Source: Sporosarcina sp. ZBG7A (GTDB lineage: Bacteria > Bacillota > Bacilli > Bacillales_A > Planococcaceae). From it: 64,000 nucleotides of DNA. The notes below the pieces were generated by a model, which saw nothing but the letters and a program-made list of their open reading frames with translations, searched no databases and had not been told where the DNA came from. The stretch is taken from positions 186,001 to 250,000 of the forward strand of contig NZ_JWIB01000010.1 of the NCBI RefSeq assembly GCF_000813425.1, written 5' to 3'. Positions 54,407 through 61,841 of this stretch are shown here, in pieces. Numbering within the stretch: the first letter of the stretch is position 1; every line of letters begins with the position of its first letter. Made by a program: the position numbers and the translations under genes.

Positions 54407-55447
54407 TTAGACACCTTCTTTCACGGACTCATGTTCCATAGGTGGTATAAGCAAATAACCTTCTCTTAGCGGATCTTTTTCATTGTAGAAAAAGCGATGA
54501 TTTCCCATCAACCAAGCGGAACCTGTCACTTCTGTAATGACTGCATCCAGCTCTTTCACGTTAGTTTCTTCTAATACTCTCGCTTTAAATAACGTGCCGA
54601 CGATACTTTCGTGAACGAAAAGTTCATCCATTCCAATTTCTTTGTTCTTATACAACGTCGCCAGTTTCGCAGATGTCCCTGTTCCACACGGAGAACGGTC
54701 AATCCCGCCAGGCGGAACGATTACTGTATTTTTCACATCAGCCTCGGGATGAACCGGATCTGTGTAAAATTCGATATGCGTCAACCCTGATATGAATGGA
54801 AACTCAGGATGGATTACTTCCTCAGTAGCATTGATGGCATTACGAATGTCGATGGCTTGATTGATAATCGTTGTTGCATTGTTCTCGACCAATGGCATCC
54901 CCAGTTTCCGCGCATCGATAATGCCATAAAAGTTACCACCATAAGCAATATCACATTCCACATGGCCGATACCTTCAACGTCAATTTCGATGGATTTCAA
55001 TAAAAAAGCAGGCACATTATTAAATGTCACTTCCTCGGCTTTCCCGTTGCTGACTTTGATTTTAACTGCGATAAGTCCTGCAGGTGTATCTATTTTGAGT
55101 TCCGTGAAGGGCTCACAGACTTCGATTAATCCAGCTTCAACCAGTGCCGTACAGAAACCAATTGTATCGTGGCCACACATTGGCAAATAACCGCCCGTTT
55201 CAATATAAATAACACCAACGTCAGCATCCGGATGGCAAGGTTCTGTCCATAATGCACCAGACATCACGTCATGCCCCCGTGGTTCATTCATTAGAAATTT
55301 TCTTATCCAGTCATAGTTCTCTTCCATAAACAGCATCTTTTCAGACATCGTTTCGCCAACCAAGGGAGGCAGTCCGCTAATCAGTGTTCTAGTCGGATTT
55401 CCTCCCGTATGTGTATCGATTGTTGTAAACAGTCTCTGGTAATTCAT
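54407..55447 (-). CDS. 4-hydroxyproline 2-epimerase (proline racemase family)
   Basis: A 346-residue cofactor-independent epimerase. Both catalytic cysteines are present: Cys91 in LPMCGHDTIGF and Cys254 in [11 protein letters not shown]. The second excludes the trans-3-hydroxyproline dehydratase branch, which has Thr there. Other family motifs are DTHTGGNPTR, MNEPRGH and EGYLLIPP. In the pathway it converts trans-4-hydroxy-L-proline to cis-4-hydroxy-D-proline; proline racemase activity is an alternative. The start ATG overlaps the stop of the FAD dehydrogenase gene (TAATG), showing translational coupling. Confidence 0.92.
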   Translation of the reverse strand: MNYQRLFTTIDTHTGGNPTRTLISGLPPLVGETMSEKMLFMEENYDWIRKFLMNEPRGHDVMSGALWTEPCHPDADVGVIYIETGGYLPMCGHDTIGFCTALVEAGLIEVCEPFTELKIDTPAGLIAVKIKVSNGKAEEVTFNNVPAFLLKSIEIDVEGIGHVECDIAYGGNFYGIIDARKLGMPLVENNATTIINQAIDIRNAINATEEVIHPEFPFISGLTHIEFYTDPVHPEADVKNTVIVPPGGIDRSPCGTGTSAKLATLYKNKEIGMDELFVHESIVGTLFKARVLEETNVKELDAVITEVTGSAWLMGNHRFFYNEKDPLREGYLLIPPMEHESVKEGV

Positions 55448-56625
55448 TAGGTTGTCACCCTTTCTTTAAAACGGCTCAGCTGTAGCGGCTCAATTGGAAT
55501 GCACGTTTCTTTGTCATTCAACATTTCTTCAATCAGCTTACCTGTCACAGCTGCAAGACTAATTCCATCACCTTCATGGCCTGCAGCTATGAAATATCCT
55601 GGAATGTGCTCCACTCGTGAAATAATCGGCAAATGATCTTCTGTCCATGGACGCAATCCTGCATACGTTCGGATGACGGTCATATCCGCGATTTTCGGAT
55701 AAAACCGGATGGCACGCTTCGCAATGAGTTTCGTCACTTCATGATTCACTTTCGTATCAAATCCACCGAATTCTCGACTACTTCCAATTAGGAAGTTTTG
55801 GCTTTCAGTGGGCTCAAAAACGAGCGCAACACCGTATTTTTCCATGTCGGCGTCAACGATTCTCTCACCACCAAATTTCGAAATCAGATATCCAAACTCC
55901 ATCACTTTTCTCAAGCCCACAGGCTGTTGGCGTGAAGCGACTATCAATTGACCTTTTCTTGGAAGGATTGGAATGTCGAGTCCCACCATCGCGCCAAGTC
56001 TAGGAGCCCATACCCCACCGGCGTTGACGACTTTTTTGGCAGTATAGGTACCATTATTGGTTTCAATTACAAATTGTCCTGTTTCATTTTTCGATACGTT
56101 TTTCACTTCTGTATTCGTATGTATTTTTGCGCCTTGTTTTTCAGCACTATGAAACATGGAATACGTCATCATGTATGGATTAACAGTAGAATCTGTTTTA
56201 CACTCCAAACCACCATACAAATCATCCGCAAAGTACTTGGACTCATTACGCAAGTCCTCGCGGTTCAGCATCTTGAATTCCAGTCCCGCTACTTGCTGTT
56301 TGGTAACCCACTGATTCGCTGCTTCCATTTCAGCATCATTTTCACACACTAAAATACTTCCTGGGTTGCGGTATTCAAATGAAACTTCAAGTTCTTTATC
56401 CAACTCATGGACAAGCATCTGACTTTTCAAAGACATTTGACTATCAAAACCAGGATCTTTATCGATCGCAAGGATATTCCCATCACATCTAGAAGAGGTT
56501 CCGCTTGCTAACTCTTTCTTTTCAAGGACAGTAATATCAAGACCCGCTTTCGAACCATAATAGGCAATTGAAGCCCCCATGATCCCACCGCCAATGACGA
56601 CGACATCTCGATGTATCATTTTCAC
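55447..56625 (-). CDS. FAD-dependent oxidoreductase (DAO family), predicted D-hydroxyproline dehydrogenase beta subunit
   Basis: A 392-residue flavoprotein. The N-terminal dinucleotide-binding motif VVVIGGGIMGASIAYY and C-terminal RTYAGLRPWTEDHLPIIS and AAGHEGDGISLAAVTGKLI are typical of D-amino-acid oxidase-type enzymes such as HcnC and the D-hydroxyproline dehydrogenase beta subunit. It should oxidise cis-4-hydroxy-D-proline to a pyrroline carboxylate. Electron-acceptor subunits are encoded divergently at 58599-60422. First gene of the operon, with a sigma-54 promoter about 40 bp upstream. The start is GTG 56625, placed 7 nt after GGAG; an adjacent GTG and an ATG 6 nt downstream are alternatives. 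Confidence 0.9.
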   Translation of the reverse strand: MKMIHRDVVVIGGGIMGASIAYYGSKAGLDITVLEKKELASGTSSRCDGNILAIDKDPGFDSQMSLKSQMLVHELDKELEVSFEYRNPGSILVCENDAEMEAANQWVTKQQVAGLEFKMLNREDLRNESKYFADDLYGGLECKTDSTVNPYMMTYSMFHSAEKQGAKIHTNTEVKNVSKNETGQFVIETNNGTYTAKKVVNAGGVWAPRLGAMVGLDIPILPRKGQLIVASRQQPVGLRKVMEFGYLISKFGGERIVDADMEKYGVALVFEPTESQNFLIGSSREFGGFDTKVNHEVTKLIAKRAIRFYPKIADMTVIRTYAGLRPWTEDHLPIISRVEHIPGYFIAAGHEGDGISLAAVTGKLIEEMLNDKETCIPIEPLQLSRFKERVTT

Positions 56626-56663
56626 CACAATACTCCCCCTCTCGCTCGCTTGTTAATATCTAC

Positions 56664-56679
56664 TGCAATTAGCATGCCA
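56664..56679 (-). promoter_or_regulatory. Sigma-54 (-24/-12) promoter of the hydroxyproline operon
   Basis: The minus strand reads TGGCATGCTAATTGCA, a near-perfect match to TGGCACGN4TTGCA with GG and GC ten bases apart. The predicted transcript start near 56653 leaves a leader of about 25-30 nt before the FAD dehydrogenase start. It lies in the gap between the operon and a divergent sigma-54 activator gene. Confidence 0.88.
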
Positions 56680-56681
56680 AA

Positions 56682-56728
56682 ATTGAAAAATCTATCAAAT
56701 CATCCGTCTCTATTGAAAATTCTAATAA
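56682..56728. promoter_or_regulatory. Candidate enhancer: paired 17-bp direct repeats
   Basis: ATTGAAAAATCTATCAA (56682-56698) and ATTGAAAATTCTAATAA (56712-56728) are direct repeats with 30-bp offset, about three helical turns. The first contains the inverted half-sites TTGA-N8-TCAA. They lie directly upstream of the sigma-54 promoter and between the operon and the activator gene, where binding sites for the activator are expected. The spacing to the promoter is closer than for most enhancers. Confidence 0.5.
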
Positions 56729-56785
56729 CTAGTGTAAAATTATTTATACGTTTAAAATATTTTGACAGTTGAGGTGTTTAATCCA

Positions 56786-58522
56786 ATGATGTTTTCACAA
56801 AAACTACTCAGCAAAATAGTAGATACTGAATTCACGATTGTTGAATCAGTAAATAACAACGATTCATTAGCGCATCAAATCGCCAAAGAAATGCCGAAGA
56901 AAGTATTCCTGATAACCGCTGACGGTCCGCAATGTGTCGAAATCGTTGAATCTTCAAACGAAGTTTTCTTTACCCCATCCAGAATCCTATCGGTGAACAG
57001 CACAATTGAAGAAGCCTTCAATGATCTCAGGATTGCCGATATAGCGCTCATCTCAAATGATTCCAATGAGTACGTAGGATTTTTGACGCATGAAATGTTT
57101 TCAAAACACTTACTTATCGAATACAAACGGGCACAAGCCTATTTGAAAACTATATTGGAAACCATTGATGAATCCTGCACAGTAATAGACCAAGATGCTA
57201 ATGTACTGTACTGGACAAAAGGCGCTGAAAAAATATTTTCTGTAAAAGAAAAGGATATTATCGGTCAACCCATAACCAACTTTTTCAGCGCTGAAAGGTT
57301 GGAAATTTTAAAGTCCTTAAACGATGGAACTTCCCTTTACCATAGCCAGCATCACGCTCGCAAAGATCTTGTCGTTATGATCAATTCCAAACCAGTTTAT
57401 TTAAATGAGGAAATCATCGGTGCAGTCGTTTCTGAAACAGATATCACGAGTCAAATTCTATTAAATAATGAGTTATACAATACATCTGAAAAACTATTCA
57501 CCCTAGAGGAAGAAGTTAGAAAGACATCGCCATCCGTCAATCCCTTTTCCTATATAAAGGGAAACAGTCCGGCCATTAAACAGACTTTGGATATTGCTAG
57601 AAAGGCTGCCACTTCAGATGCAGCCGTTCTAATTTATGGGGAAAGCGGTGTTGGGAAAGAACTGTTTGCAAAAGCAATCCACAACTTAAGAGAGCCTGAA
57701 AACTCCCCATTTGTCGCCATTAATTGCGGAGCTATCCCTAGTGGATTGTTCGAAAGTGAAATCTTCGGTTATGAAAAAGGGGCTTTTTCAGGCGCCAATC
57801 AAAAAGGGAAAAAAGGGAAAGTGGAACTTGCGAAGAACGGAACCTTGTTTCTAGATGAAATCGGGGAAATGCCACTGGAGATGCAAGTGAAAATCCTCAG
57901 GCTCCTGCAAGAAAAAAAGTTTTACACAGTCGGTGGCACGAAGGAGATTGAAGTGGATTTCCGTGTCGTTGCGGCAACCAATCGTGATTTGAAGGAACTG
58001 ATTAATGAAGGGAAATTCAGAGAAGATCTCTATTACCGGTTGAATGTCGTGAACTTCAAAGTTCCTCCTCTACGGGAGCGTCCTGAAGATATTATTGAGC
58101 TTACGCACTACTTCCTGTACGAATTATCCGTGAAGTATAACCGTCCGATCCATGGGATTTCACAATCCGTTATGCAGGCATTGCTTCAACATGCATGGCC
58201 TGGAAATATCCGTGAACTGAAGAATGCCATTGAGCGACTCGTTGCGTTTTCCGAGAATGGTGAAATTCGGATTGAGGATCTTCCGAACGAAATGGAAAGA
58301 ATTCCACAGTCCACTGCAGATGAACAGGATGTCCTCCCCTCAAATCAGCCGAGTCCTAATGAAAATCTGTCTTTACAAGAGCAATTACAAATCTACGAGA
58401 AAGATATTATCTTAAAGGAACTAAGTAAAGTCGATGGAAACAAACTTCTTTGTGCGAAAAACTTAGAAATCACTAGAGCCACTCTCTATAATCGGATGAA
58501 CAAATTAGGTATCCAATTATAG
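56786..58522 (+). CDS. Sigma-54-dependent transcriptional activator (PAS, AAA+, Fis-type HTH)
   Basis: A 578-residue enhancer-binding protein. An N-terminal domain of about 110 residues with possible CBS-like pattern (KKVFLITADGP, VGFLTHEM) is followed by a PAS domain (about 120-225) and the AAA+ domain. The latter shows Walker A GESGVGKE near 285, the sigma-54-contact loop GAFSGA near 332 (Ser where GAFTGA is usual), Walker B LFLDEIGEM and the arginine-finger region FREDLYYRLNV. A Fis-type helix-turn-helix ends the protein (GNKLLCAKNLEITRATLYNRM). The start is ATG 56786 with GAGGTG 9 nt upstream. It is divergent from the hydroxyproline operon, so it very likely activates that operon and the downstream 2Fe-2S/FAD genes when hydroxyproline or an intermediate is sensed. 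Confidence 0.92.
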   Translation: MMFSQKLLSKIVDTEFTIVESVNNNDSLAHQIAKEMPKKVFLITADGPQCVEIVESSNEVFFTPSRILSVNSTIEEAFNDLRIADIALISNDSNEYVGFLTHEMFSKHLLIEYKRAQAYLKTILETIDESCTVIDQDANVLYWTKGAEKIFSVKEKDIIGQPITNFFSAERLEILKSLNDGTSLYHSQHHARKDLVVMINSKPVYLNEEIIGAVVSETDITSQILLNNELYNTSEKLFTLEEEVRKTSPSVNPFSYIKGNSPAIKQTLDIARKAATSDAAVLIYGESGVGKELFAKAIHNLREPENSPFVAINCGAIPSGLFESEIFGYEKGAFSGANQKGKKGKVELAKNGTLFLDEIGEMPLEMQVKILRLLQEKKFYTVGGTKEIEVDFRVVAATNRDLKELINEGKFREDLYYRLNVVNFKVPPLRERPEDIIELTHYFLYELSVKYNRPIHGISQSVMQALLQHAWPGNIRELKNAIERLVAFSENGEIRIEDLPNEMERIPQSTADEQDVLPSNQPSPNENLSLQEQLQIYEKDIILKELSKVDGNKLLCAKNLEITRATLYNRMNKLGIQL

Positions 58523-58533
58523 AATCCAAAACT

Positions 58534-58549
58534 TGGCTACATTCTTGCA
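58534..58549 (+). promoter_or_regulatory. Sigma-54 (-24/-12) promoter for the 2Fe-2S/FAD gene cluster
   Basis: The plus strand reads TGGCTACATTCTTGCA. The invariant GG and GC are ten bases apart and the -12 half (TTGCA) is perfect; the -24 half deviates after TGGC. It lies between the activator stop codon and the first iron-sulfur gene, with a predicted leader of about 40 nt. Confidence 0.7.
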
Positions 58550-58598
58550 TATATTTTAAGTATGCGTATACACAAAGTATAAGAATGAGGTGAGGGAC

Positions 58599-58868
58599 TT
58601 GGCGGAAAATGAAATGATCATTTGCAGATGTGAAGAAGTGACTTATGGTGAGTTGAAGAATACAGCTGAAACGTATAATTGTTCCGCACGAGAACTAAAA
58701 TTGCGAACTCGTGCAGGCATGGGGTATTGCGGAGGAAGAACGTGTCGATCCATGGTGGACAGCATTGCACACGCTTCTACTGAAAGAGATGTTACGCAAG
58801 TCACATTAAAATATCAGCCACCTATTAGACCAGTAAGTTTCGGTAGTTTGGGGGAGATTACAAAATGA
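58599..58868 (+). CDS. Stand-alone BFD-type [2Fe-2S] protein, predicted D-hydroxyproline dehydrogenase component
   Basis: An 89-residue iron-sulfur protein. Four cysteines in ICRCEE and GYCGGRTC form the BFD-like [2Fe-2S] pattern. RAGMGYCGGRTC and the tail PIRPVSFGSL are typical of the C-terminal domain of HcnB and D-hydroxyproline dehydrogenase alpha subunits. In those proteins this domain is fused to the flavoprotein; here it is a separate gene, and the flavoprotein at 59196 lacks it. The likely start is TTG 58599, five bases after GAGGTGA; GTG 58590 overlaps that site. It overlaps the next gene by ATGA, so translation is coupled. Confidence 0.88.
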   Translation: MAENEMIICRCEEVTYGELKNTAETYNCSARELKLRTRAGMGYCGGRTCRSMVDSIAHASTERDVTQVTLKYQPPIRPVSFGSLGEITK

Positions 58869-59203
58869 CAAGTAGAATTATTAACCATCCAGTACTGGAT
58901 AAAGTGGACGACACAGATTTTGTTTCTTTTACATTCAACAACGATGAAATACGCGGGTTGAGAAACGAATCACTTGCTGCTGCATTACTTGCGAACAATA
59001 TCCGGACGTTGCGTGTTCATGAAGAAAGCGGCACACCTCGTGGGATTTATTGTAATATCGGACATTGCTTCGAATGTCGTGTCACAGTGAACGGACAGCA
59101 AGGAGTTAGAGCATGCCTGACTCCTATTCAAGAAGGCATGACAGTCTCAAGCGGGGAAAAGTTTCTGACATCTGTGAAAGATTGGAGGTCGAATAATGAA
59201 TAG
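58865..59203 (+). CDS. Ferredoxin-like (2Fe-2S)-binding subunit, predicted D-hydroxyproline dehydrogenase gamma subunit
   Basis: A 112-residue Fer2_4-type protein. The plant-ferredoxin-like cysteine set is visible as YCNIGHCFEC and later RACLTP (C-x4-C-x2-C then C). It resembles HcnA and the small subunit of sarcosine-oxidase-like complexes. It should pass electrons between the beta-subunit flavin and the alpha subunit. It overlaps its neighbours by 4 and 8 bp, so the three genes form one tightly coupled operon. Confidence 0.9.
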   Translation: MTSRIINHPVLDKVDDTDFVSFTFNNDEIRGLRNESLAAALLANNIRTLRVHEESGTPRGIYCNIGHCFECRVTVNGQQGVRACLTPIQEGMTVSSGEKFLTSVKDWRSNNE

Positions 59204-60422
59204 AGTCATTGTTATCGGTGCAGGGCCTTCAGGATTATCTGCCGCCATCACTATCGCAGAAAACGGAAACGAAGTTCTAATTCTTGATGAATATATGCTA
59301 GCCGGTGGACGTTTGTTAGGTCAGCTTTATGAAGAAGAAAACGGGAAATGGTGGAATGGCATTAAGGAATCGAAAAGTCTGCATGACAAAGCCGTTGCGC
59401 TCGGCATTGAAATTCGGTTAGGCACGCCTGTTTCCAACATTGAAAAGCTGGATGGATCCTGGGTGATTTATACGGATGAAGAAACGCACTATACACAGCA
59501 CCTCTTGCTTGCAACCGGTGCAGCTGAAGTACCACTACCGATACCTGGCTGGACGCTACCGGGTGTAATGTCCGTAGGTGCCGCCCAAGTGATGACGAAT
59601 GTACATAGAGTCAAACCCGGAAATCGTGGAGTTATTATCGGTGTGAATGTGCTGTCATCCGCCATCGCCATGGAATTGAAACTTGCTGATATCGATGTTG
59701 CCTGCATCACGTTACCAAAGATGAATCAGGTGACGAAAGAATCGGGTAATCCAATGGATGTTATGAATTCACTACTACACGTTTCGCATATGGCTCCTTC
59801 TGCGTTCGTTAAATTCGGAAGTAAATTGATGAAAAATGAATTCATGAAAAAGATGGGAATTACGTTCTTCCCGAAAAAAGGTGTGAAAATGTGGGATATT
59901 CCCATTATGCTTCGAAAAGCGGTCATTAATATTTATGGTGAGAATGCTGTAGAAGGTGTGACGATTGCTACAATTAATGCATCGGGAGAAGTGATTGAAG
60001 GAACTGAAGAAAATATTAGTGCAGATTTTGTTTGTATCGCTGGCGGGTTGTATCCTTTGGCGGAGTTGGCGGCAGTTGCTGGCTGTCCGTTCTATTACAT
60101 TGAAGAATTGGGTGGGTATGTCCCTCTTCATAATAAACGAATGGAGACAGTATTGGATGGACTTTATGTTGCTGGAAACATTACGGGTGTTGAAGGGGCT
60201 AAGGTGGCGATAAGCCAAGGGGTTACTGCAGGGCTTGCGATTGCGAATAACCTCAGTGGTGGTAAACAGGAAGTTGAAATCAATGAAGCGATTAAGAGAA
60301 TCGAACATACTCGAGATAATGCTTTTATTCAATTCCATCCCGCTGTGAAGGAAGGTAAGGAGAAACTTCAACGGTATTGGGAGGAGTATGGGCAGGAAGT
60401 AAAGGTTGGCGTCACTAGTTAA
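59196..60422 (+). CDS. FAD/NAD(P)-binding oxidoreductase, predicted D-hydroxyproline dehydrogenase alpha subunit
   Basis: A 408-residue pyridine-nucleotide-disulfide-reductase-fold protein. The first dinucleotide motif is VIVIGAGPSGLSAAITIAENG, followed by LATGAAEVPLPIPGWTLPG and a second flavin motif GLYVAGNITGVEGAKVAISQG. It resembles HcnB and the alpha subunit of hydroxyproline or octopine-type dehydrogenases but stops short of their C-terminal [2Fe-2S] domain, which is encoded separately at 58599-58868. GGAGG lies 7 nt before the ATG. A strong terminator follows. With the beta subunit (55447-56625) it would form a four-polypeptide dehydrogenase split over divergent operons. Confidence 0.9.
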   Translation: MNRVIVIGAGPSGLSAAITIAENGNEVLILDEYMLAGGRLLGQLYEEENGKWWNGIKESKSLHDKAVALGIEIRLGTPVSNIEKLDGSWVIYTDEETHYTQHLLLATGAAEVPLPIPGWTLPGVMSVGAAQVMTNVHRVKPGNRGVIIGVNVLSSAIAMELKLADIDVACITLPKMNQVTKESGNPMDVMNSLLHVSHMAPSAFVKFGSKLMKNEFMKKMGITFFPKKGVKMWDIPIMLRKAVINIYGENAVEGVTIATINASGEVIEGTEENISADFVCIAGGLYPLAELAAVAGCPFYYIEELGGYVPLHNKRMETVLDGLYVAGNITGVEGAKVAISQGVTAGLAIANNLSGGKQEVEINEAIKRIEHTRDNAFIQFHPAVKEGKEKLQRYWEEYGQEVKVGVTS

Positions 60423-60434
60423 CGTTTTCATAGC

Positions 60435-60491
60435 AGAAGGGGCTGTCTCGAAGAGTCGTGTAAATGACTTCTCGGGATAGCCCCTTCTTTG
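60435..60491 (+). terminator. Terminator after the 2Fe-2S/FAD gene cluster
   Basis: A long stem AGAAGGGGCTGTC...GATAGCCCCTTCT with inner pairing (CGA..AGTC / GACT..TCG) is followed by TTTG. It lies 12 bp after the stop codon. Confidence 0.92.
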
Positions 60492-60510
60492 AATAGTAAT
60501 ATTAAAAGTG

Positions 60511-60632
60511 TTGATTTACGTTTCAGATGAACGCTTTCCGAGGGGCTTGCCCTCAGCCTCCTCGCTCGCTTGCTGCGGGGTCTTCGGACTTCGCTGATCC
60601 CTCCGGAGTCGCCATCTTCCACTTCAATCCAC
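60511..60632. repeat. GC-rich interspersed intergenic repeat (structured, non-coding)
   Basis: An about 120-bp GC-rich island in an AT-rich gap, with ACGCTTTCCGAGGGGC, CCTCAGCCTCCTCGCTCGCTTG, CTGCGGGGTCTTCGGACTTCGC and CCTCCGGAGTCGCC. Its outer ends TTGATT and AATCCA are roughly complementary. From memory it resembles a family of repeats found many times between genes in Bacillaceae and Planococcaceae genomes. Its frames are open only because of composition. No function is established. Confidence 0.7.
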
Positions 60633-60763
60633 ATGACTACTTGGAGACAGTATCATATTTAATAATGGGATAGCTCCATCTAAATTCCTTTGGATAATTT
60701 TAAGCACACATTAACGGGTACAAGATCCTACGTAACCTCTCTAAAAAACCATTATCGTATCTT

Positions 60764-61759
60764 TTAAATCGTTACATACTGCCCTAGTTTTTGCTCTCTC
60801 GCAGTTTCATATACGCCAATTGCTACCGCTAAGTCAAAGTAAGCGGCGCCGACGCATTTGAAGAATGTGATTTCGTGTTCGTTTTCGCGGGCTGCTAGTG
60901 TACCAACATAAGCATCTTTCAATTCCCCATGAATTTCGTCATATGACCAGTCGCTTTGAGCGTTTGCGTGAATTAGCTCTCCCGCTTCTTCAGTGGCACC
61001 GTGGAAATCATCCACAATGACTTTGTCTGCACGACATATGAACGTATGATCCACTTCTCTCATATGGGGCAAGTACGAGCCTACTCCGTTCACATGGGTT
61101 CCTGGTTGAATATCATCGCCATTAAATACAGGTGTCTCCGATCTTGTGCTGCAATTAATGATATGAGATTTTCGAACGACTTCGGATTTTTGTTCCTCTG
61201 GTATTACTTCGATGTTTATCGAAGTAGCGATGCCGAATTCAAGTAATTTCTCTTTAAACTTCTCGGCATTCAATTTTGTTCGATTCACTAGATTAATGGT
61301 CTTTATATCTCGTACTTCCAATACGCCGAGCACCTGTTCAAAAGCCATTCCGCCAGTTCCAATACAGGTTAAAACCTCTGCGCTTTCCAACGCATATAGA
61401 TCAGTTGCAATCGCACTTAATGCACCTGTCCTTAAACGTGTTAAATAGGATGCGTTAACGAGTGAGACATGCTCCCCAGTTTTCGCATCAGACACAAGTG
61501 TAACGCCTTGAGTAGTTTTGCCTCCTGATTCCCTGTTGTGGGGGAAAATCGTGACCGCTTTCATCGCCATCAATTCCTTATCCAAGTCTGCACTCGGCAT
61601 ATATAAAACACTTGCCTCATGTTTTTTAAATTCAATAACTGTCCTAAGCGGATTTTCCACTTGCTCCTCTACTTTTGCTTTTAAGAGGTGTTTTAAATCT
61701 TGAACTGCTTTATCCATTTTATACATGCTTTGAATTGTTTTTTCATCGAGTACGATCAA
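60764..61759 (-). CDS. Ornithine cyclodeaminase/mu-crystallin family protein, possible pyrroline-2-carboxylate reductase
   Basis: A 331-residue NAD(P)-dependent enzyme. It has the family's Rossmann motif CIGTGGMAFEQVLGVL, the substrate-region segments KAVTIFPHNRESGGKTTQGVTLV and LTRLRTGALSAIATDLY, and VDDFHGATEEAGEL. Members include ornithine cyclodeaminase and Delta1-pyrroline-2-carboxylate reductase. The second fits a genome region that handles proline and hydroxyproline epimers. The start is TTG 61759 (AGGG 8 nt upstream); a TTG three codons earlier is possible. It is divergent from an XRE-cupin regulator with palindromes between them, which suggests control by that regulator. Confidence 0.85.
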   Translation of the reverse strand: MIVLDEKTIQSMYKMDKAVQDLKHLLKAKVEEQVENPLRTVIEFKKHEASVLYMPSADLDKELMAMKAVTIFPHNRESGGKTTQGVTLVSDAKTGEHVSLVNASYLTRLRTGALSAIATDLYALESAEVLTCIGTGGMAFEQVLGVLEVRDIKTINLVNRTKLNAEKFKEKLLEFGIATSINIEVIPEEQKSEVVRKSHIINCSTRSETPVFNGDDIQPGTHVNGVGSYLPHMREVDHTFICRADKVIVDDFHGATEEAGELIHANAQSDWSYDEIHGELKDAYVGTLAARENEHEITFFKCVGAAYFDLAVAIGVYETAREQKLGQYVTI

Positions 61760-61777
61760 AATGTTCAACCCTTTCTT

Positions 61778-61793
61778 TTATCATATTTGATAA
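61778..61793. promoter_or_regulatory. Candidate operator, palindrome 1
   Basis: TTATCA-TATT-TGATAA, 6-bp perfect arms in the 83-bp gap between the divergent OCD-family and XRE-cupin genes. It is a plausible binding site for the XRE regulator. Confidence 0.5.
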
Positions 61794-61800
61794 TGTGATA

Positions 61801-61815
61801 TACCTTATATAGGTA
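61801..61815. promoter_or_regulatory. Candidate operator, palindrome 2
   Basis: TACCT-TATAT-AGGTA, 5-bp perfect arms with a palindromic AT centre, 8 bp from palindrome 1 and 27 bp upstream of the regulator start. It is probably part of the same regulatory region. Confidence 0.5.
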
Positions 61816-61841
61816 AAGAATTTCAGAGGAGTGTGTTTGTG

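Noticed and set aside
60417..60430. Sequence close to a catabolite-response (cre) element at the end of the alpha-subunit gene
   Set aside because: It overlaps the stop codon at the 3' end of the operon, where it could not control initiation of a known gene.
59775..60431. Long minus-strand open frame (about 218 codons) opposite the alpha-subunit gene
   Set aside because: It is antisense to a well-supported enzyme gene with a proper start, conserved motifs and terminator, and shows no recognisable protein features.
60428..60634. Minus-strand frame rich in Arg/Ser across the terminator and GC-rich repeat
   Set aside because: It spans a transcription terminator and a non-coding repeat; the composition is that of the repeat.
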